A stretch of DNA of 64,000 bases, from contig NW_023601104.1 in the NCBI RefSeq assembly GCF_014898055.3, positions 81,017,106 to 81,081,105 of the forward strand, in the 5' to 3' direction. A program made the position numbers and the translations under genes. This document shows, one piece after another, positions 58,761 through 64,000 of the stretch (the first letter of the stretch is position 1; each line of letters starts with the position of its first letter). Source of the stretch: Talpa occidentalis (lineage: Eukaryota > Chordata > Mammalia > Eulipotyphla > Talpidae). The notes under the pieces are model-generated. The model did not search any database. It saw nothing but the letters and a program-made list of their open reading frames with translations, and was not told the origin of the DNA.

Positions 58761-60941
58761 TTGGATTGTAGCTATAGTGCCTTTATAGGGAAGGCGTCTT
58801 TTAATTTATAAAATTGCATTTTTAAGACTATTTGATAATCATCAGAGGCCTTTCACAGATGTGCTTATCACTAATAACACATAAGGTGGCAGCACCTTCA
58901 ATGAGGACTATCACACACTCAGAATTTCTCTCGGAAAACATTTAAACAATGAACAGAAAAGCACCAAATCCTCTTCTACTTCCATTTTCAGAACTCAAAA
59001 CTGACTCCCAGTAGGAGCCCATCAGACTGAAACTTCCCTTTCAGTCTCCTTCCAAGTGAGCGAGTCTGAGGATGTAGAAAGTCGAGGGGCCCTGCCTAGA
59101 ACAAGCTGATTCTCATTAGCATCAACATCAGTTCACAAGGGTTTGTCGCCTCCTTCCTCCCTGGAGTCAGGCTTTCTCTTAGGTTGTTGCTGTTGCTTTA
59201 GGGAATTAGCTCTCCTGATAATTCAGAATGCATTTCAGAATGTGACTTCATAATTACCACCAGTACTTATTCTGGCTAATGAGTTTACCCAGCTCCACCC
59301 TTAAACTACCATGTCATTATTTAGAATTTTGAATAACAGAAAGGAAGATGACTGTAAGGGAACAGAGAAATGGGTGTTTCAGAAGGTGAGGGTGATCCAG
59401 GGACCAAGTGGCCAGGTGGATGTGGAATCCACATATCAGCAGGTGTACAAATTCATAAAAGAACTGTTCCACAGAGTGTAAAATCAAAAGATTAAACCCA
59501 GCTGAATCTCCATGGCCCCAGAGAGGAAATAAATTAGATGTTTTTTGGCTTGGATCACCAGATATTTGTCTCAAGCAGCCATTAACACAGCAACTGACTG
59601 GGCAACACTGGCTCCATGTCTTTCACTCAAACCAGTGGTTTTCAGGCTTCTCTCTCACTTCCAACCCTTTACAATAATAATTTCCTCCTCTCCTGAACAT
59701 CTCTTATTATAATCAGAGATTGGGAGTCAGAGAGGAGAATGTGAATTAGAAAAAGCTCTCACCCCCTGGTAAACAGCACTCCCACCCCGGAATCACTGAT
59801 TTAAATCACTGGAAAATCTATCAGAAATCCACCCCATTAATACAAGCATACTGTCTTTTAAAATCCCCACTGCCTGTAAAACCTCCATATTTTACGAAGC
59901 ATTTAATTATAATGGAGCTAAAAATCAGGGATGCTTTTAAAACCATGGGTCTGACATATGGAACATGAAGAACAGTAATCAGATTAAGCGACTAATCAGG
60001 ATGACCCACACAAGGACAGAAGCAGTGTCTTCTCTAGGTCAGGCTGCTGAGTGTGCCACCAGTTCACACGTCTCCCTTCCCTATCTACTAACTTTGAACC
60101 ACTTTTCCAGCCATGACTGAAAGAATACTTTGGGAGAAAAAGAGGGAAACTGCTTTCTGTGAATTGCTTTTCTTATTGTATTTTTATCAAACAAGGAGAG
60201 TATGATAAATGAACTCTTAACAGGTCAGAACCTTAATATCCTTTATGCTTATAAATCCTTGCCTCTCTGCTTCTCCCCATCCTGCATCTGGGAAAAGATA
60301 TCCAACTTCTTCAAGAATTCTTCTTCCCCGAGGCACACACCATGTCATCAGTCGACTTACCCTTCAGCCCTTTGCAGCCAATAAAATATGTATGACTCCA
60401 AGGAAACATGCCATTCCACACTGTATCATGAACTCTGGCCAGGCTGATGTAGGACTCAGAAGTAAATAAAATCTACTCCTCCTATTGGAAGGTACAAGGC
60501 ACTACTCAAATATTTTGATAATACGATACCAACATGGTACTCCTTAACGTGAAAATGTAGAAGGAAAGTCTTAAAGGTGGGCTTCATCCCAAATCACTGA
60601 TGCATTACAACCAAAATACTATCTTTTTAAGTCCCCTGGACCAGTTTATAAAAAAAAAAAAAAAGGATGAAAAAGAAAAAAAGAATCACTTTAGAGAGAT
60701 TCTCCTTAATCTTGGAGCAAAACCAAAAGTGAAAAAATAACATAAAGAAAAGCAAACACTATTTTTGTTTTGGAAAAAATAAACAAGAGAAAATGAATTC
60801 ATTTGGTACTCAAAGAAATATCTTAGTTTTCTTGCTCTCTCCCATGTGTGGAGGCACTGCTTCAAAGTGACTCAGCTTGGTGGCTCAGGAATGTAATGCA
60901 AAGTGCTGCAGAGAAGTCTTTCACTTTAAAATGCAGAAGTA

Positions 60942-61237
60942 GGGCCTCCCTGGTGGCACAAAGGTTAAAGTCTCTGCGCGATCTCCAGCCACTGCACCAA
61001 CCACTGTGCCAGCCACTAAGGTATGTGTTAGACCCCCAGCCAGGGAGCTACCCACATGGTGCAGCAGACTTTTCCTGTCTCGCCCGCTGCTCCCCTCAGC
61101 AATGTATTTCAGTAGATCCACCTGTTCTGCTCCTCACCCTGTCTCTGGTAAATCTCACCCTCCTTCCCCTGTGTCTCTGGCCTACACACCATTTCTTGTA
61201 TGCATAAATAAAAATATTTAAAAAAAAATAAGAAAGA
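60942..61237 (+). repeat. tRNA-headed SINE, older subfamily
   Basis: Head gggcctccctggtggcacaa, an expanded middle with short repeats (ccactgcaccaaccactg), body and tail gtatgcataaataaaaat. Immediately followed by a second SINE. Confidence 0.9.
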
Positions 61238-61516
61238 GGGCCTCCCCAGTGGCACAGCGGTTGAGCGCTGGGTTGCGAAGCTGCCCCCAGCCTCTGCAGC
61301 GCCGGTTCGATCCCCGGCTGCTCCCCGGCCACCAGAGGAGGGCCCCGCATGGCGCGCAGACCTCTCCTGCCGCCCGCTGCTCCCCTCAGCAGTGTACTTC
61401 GGTCCTTCTGCCTGTTCTGTTCCTGCTCTGGCTCTGGTGAATTCTCTCACCCTCCCGCACTTCTGACTGTACCCAGTGCTTGTATAAATAAATAAATAAA
61501 TCTTAAAAAAAAAAAT
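61238..61516 (+). repeat. tRNA-headed SINE, younger subfamily
   Basis: Starts inside the A-rich end of the preceding copy. B-box ccggttcgatccccgg, the ctgctccccggccaccagag linker and tail gtataaataaataaataaat. The A-rich flanks (ataagaaaga / ataagaagaaaga) suggest a target duplication in the first SINE's tail. Confidence 0.94.
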
Positions 61517-62434
61517 AAGAAGAAAGAAAGAAAAACAAAGCTGAGGGAGTGCTGTCGACTTTCCAGCACCCTTTCCTGGTCTCAAAAGCTCAGCAGGGTA
61601 AGGTAACATCACCTTAAACTTCTATGCTACTTACTGTTCTGGCAATATTATACAGCTTCTCCTTCAGTAAACTACCCCAGCAAAACATTTCAAAAGGATG
61701 GGAAAAGAAAAGATATAAATTTCTGATACTGATTCTCCTACCAACTCTGACATTCATAAGAACAGAACAAATCAAGCCCAAATCTAAACAACAAAATAAA
61801 ATAACCTCTTTAAAAATATTTCTTGCAATTAGAAATTCTGTATCACATTGTGAAGTACTATATCAACTCCAAAACACAGAATACAATGGAAGAGGCCAGG
61901 ACCTAACAAGACCTGTGGCCATAAAGATCTTGACCATGTCAACTGGTCACCCAAGGACAACGGTGGTATTTCCTAGTAGTGTCCTATGTGTGTTTTTCAC
62001 GATGATTATCAAAATCATAGTTCCACTAAACATAACTTTCAACAAGTCTTAATCTTCCAAGAGCACCAGTAAGGCCTAGTGGGAAATGTAAAAAAGGCAA
62101 GGAAAAAATACCTAAGCTCTTATCATGTTTACCTGTTAATTTGGGAGATTTTAAACAAAATACTGAATGTGTTTTTCCTGTTCTTCTAGGTAAAATGAAA
62201 GGAGTCAATAAGATCTCCTTTAAGCCCCTTTTTAAAGGGTGATAAAAACATTGTTGCATTGTCTATGTAATTCCCAGAGTGATAACGTTCCCCCCAGGAT
62301 AGCAAGGGAGGTGTCTGTCCCTCTGTTCCCCAAAAAAGGAAGCAGTGGTCAAGTAAGTTTCAGAATAAGGCTTAAAACTGGGCATGCTTCCTTAGTCAGG
62401 ACTTCTCAGAGCCTTTCATCCAAATACACAAACA

Positions 62435-62702
62435 GGGCCTCCCTGGTAGCGCAAGGGGTTGAGATGCAACCTATGAAGCAATCCGCAGCCACTGCAGCAC
62501 AAGTTCAATCCCTGGCCAGGGAGAAACCCACATGGTGCGGCAGACCTCTCCGGGCTCACCCACTGCTCCCCTCAGCAGTGTATTTCAATCCATCTGCCCG
62601 TTCTGTTCCCCTCCCTGTCTCTGGTGAATCCTCTCACCCCCTGAACCCCTGTACAACAGTTTTTGTATGCATAAATAAATAAATCTTTAAAAAAAAAAAA
62701 AG
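62435..62702 (+). repeat. tRNA-headed SINE, older subfamily
   Basis: Full length with perfect 14-bp target duplication caaatacacaaaca at 62421-62434 and 62703-62716, and tail gcataaataaataaatcttt. Confidence 0.95.
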
Positions 62703-62859
62703 CAAATACACAAACATGTCAAAATTCTTTACCACTTTGATGAAATCTTGAAAAAGGCACAGTAGATCGGAAAATATAGGGGGAAAAGTCCAGAAACACA
62801 CAGCACTGACACTGCCACAGAAGTGCCAAAGAGGCCCGAAAAGGAAACAGGGTCGCCAG

Positions 62860-63010
62860 CTTTGTGTTGATAACTGTGGACCAATACTTCACCTTTGCGA
62901 CCTTGTGCTCAAGCTATAAAATGGAGGAAATATACCAACTTCCTGAGATAGTTAATTATATAAGATAACATGCAAGCCTGACACAGAGTAAATAATAAAT
63001 GTTAGCTTTT
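62860..63010 (+). repeat. MIR-like SINE
   Basis: gcgaccttgtgctcaagcta, taaaatggaggaaatatacc and gacacagagtaaataataaa. Confidence 0.6.
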
Positions 63011-64000
63011 ATTTTTTGTTACCCACTCTGCAAGGTTATTTTAAGCATCGATATACACATAAGTTATAGAACTTTTGCCTGGCAAGTACTAAACACTTGA
63101 CAGAGATCATTGAATCGAGTATGTATAAAGTCCTAATCACAGGGCCTAGCACAAACTCAACCTGAATTCAGAAAAGCAATACAAAATGCCACAATGATTA
63201 TATGTACGGAAGATTACAGCATCTTAACATTTCATTATAACACTGTGGTTCTGCCTACAACAATTCACAATGACATTTCCTGGGATGGTAACTATAATGA
63301 TATCTGACCCTTGCTCAGTTGGTCAAGAAAAGATTACAGGGGCCAGATAAGTTTCAAAACTATTAGATTGAGCAAAATTAGTTTTCTTCCTTCGGAATTT
63401 TTCAGAGCATGTAGGATAAATCTTTAATGTCTAAGAAGGGAATATACATTTCCCAAATGTGTTTAATTAGGAAACTTTTTCACTAAGCAGCTCTTGGGAC
63501 TAGTGTTCTTGGAACACAGAATGGAAACTTTCCTAACTCAATGGAAAAAGCATGTAAAGTTCTTGCAAACCATTGTGTCTTACAATGGGGTACAGAACAG
63601 GTTTGCAACAAACTTTTACTGTACAAAAGGGGGCAATATTTTATCATAGCCCCCAAACATTTAATCGTGGAACACCATTCAGTTGTTAAGCAGTGTCTAT
63701 GGGGTTACTATGCCAAGAAACACACTTGGAGAAATGCATGCTTACAGAAATGTCATCCTCACTAACTAACATGAACTAAACAGGAACAGAATCTAACAAA
63801 GCACTACCATTCCCAAGCAATGTTCTAGCCAGAGGTACTTACTGTTGACCTGAAGGTCATAATGTTAACCTCACCTGGTTGACTACCCTCCACCCATTTG
63901 CTGGGAGCTAAAGCAAAGCCTAGGAAGTGAGGAAGCGTTCACACTCAGCTGGGCTTATGTAACTCCTCTCAATTTTCCTTTCCTCCCCTAGCATCTCCAA

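Larger units (their letters stand above)
56175..64000 (-). other. TTC8: TTC8 intron 1 (partial)
   Basis: At least 7.8 kb. Contains MIRs, three SINEs and unique sequence. No CpG-rich exon 1 encoding the MSSEMEPLLL-type N-terminus is found, so the promoter is further on. Confidence 0.75.

Noticed and set aside
61109..61612. 167-codon minus-strand frame
   Set aside because: It is the reverse translation of two SINE copies.
1..64000. CRISPR arrays, operons, tRNA or other structural RNA genes
   Set aside because: The DNA is mammalian nuclear. The regularly recurring units are dispersed SINEs, and their tRNA-like heads are retroposon parts, not tRNA genes.

Overview
This is mammalian genomic DNA: low gene density, long introns, and L1, MIR, L2, MER5 and MaLR remnants plus many copies of one lineage-specific tRNA-headed SINE. 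One protein-coding gene is visible, TTC8 (BBS8, the TPR subunit of the BBSome), on the minus strand. Fourteen exons can be placed to the base by GT/AG boundaries, phase continuity and protein identity. They run from the retina-type 30-nt exon 2A (56145-56174) to the terminal exon with the stop codon (18028-18144) and a 3'UTR ending near a poly(A) signal at 17499-17504. Together they encode residues 39-515 of a 515-residue long isoform. Exon 1 (about 38 codons), the promoter and any CpG island lie beyond position 64000. The species is a placental mammal. The SINE does not match the primate, rodent, ruminant, horse or carnivore families I know, so an order such as bats is possible but unproven.

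Layout. 1-17480 is intergenic sequence downstream of TTC8. It holds an LTR-like block (about 2.3-2.95 kb), MaLR LTRs, MIR and MER5 copies, and a roughly 5-kb minus-strand L1 remnant (about 9.0-14.0 kb) broken by SINEs, a MaLR LTR and an unexplained G-rich insert. 17480-56174 is TTC8. Its introns carry SINEs, a young 5'-truncated L1 (24534-24990), older L1 pieces, microsatellites and several short tandem duplications. 56175-64000 is intron 1, with MIRs and three SINEs.

The most unusual observation concerns the SINE. A solo LTR at 54833-55276, with a 5-bp target duplication and a TATA box, has an R-U5 segment that aligns over about 130 bp with the non-tRNA body of the SINE. The shared segment begins about 30 nt downstream of the LTR TATA box, near the expected cap site. 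This suggests a composite SINE, a tRNA head joined to retroviral R-U5. Supporting it are a head-only copy with a perfect target duplication (7190-7308) that stops at the head/body junction, and a nested pair (9345-9994) that orders two subfamilies in time, the older of which looks closer to the LTR.
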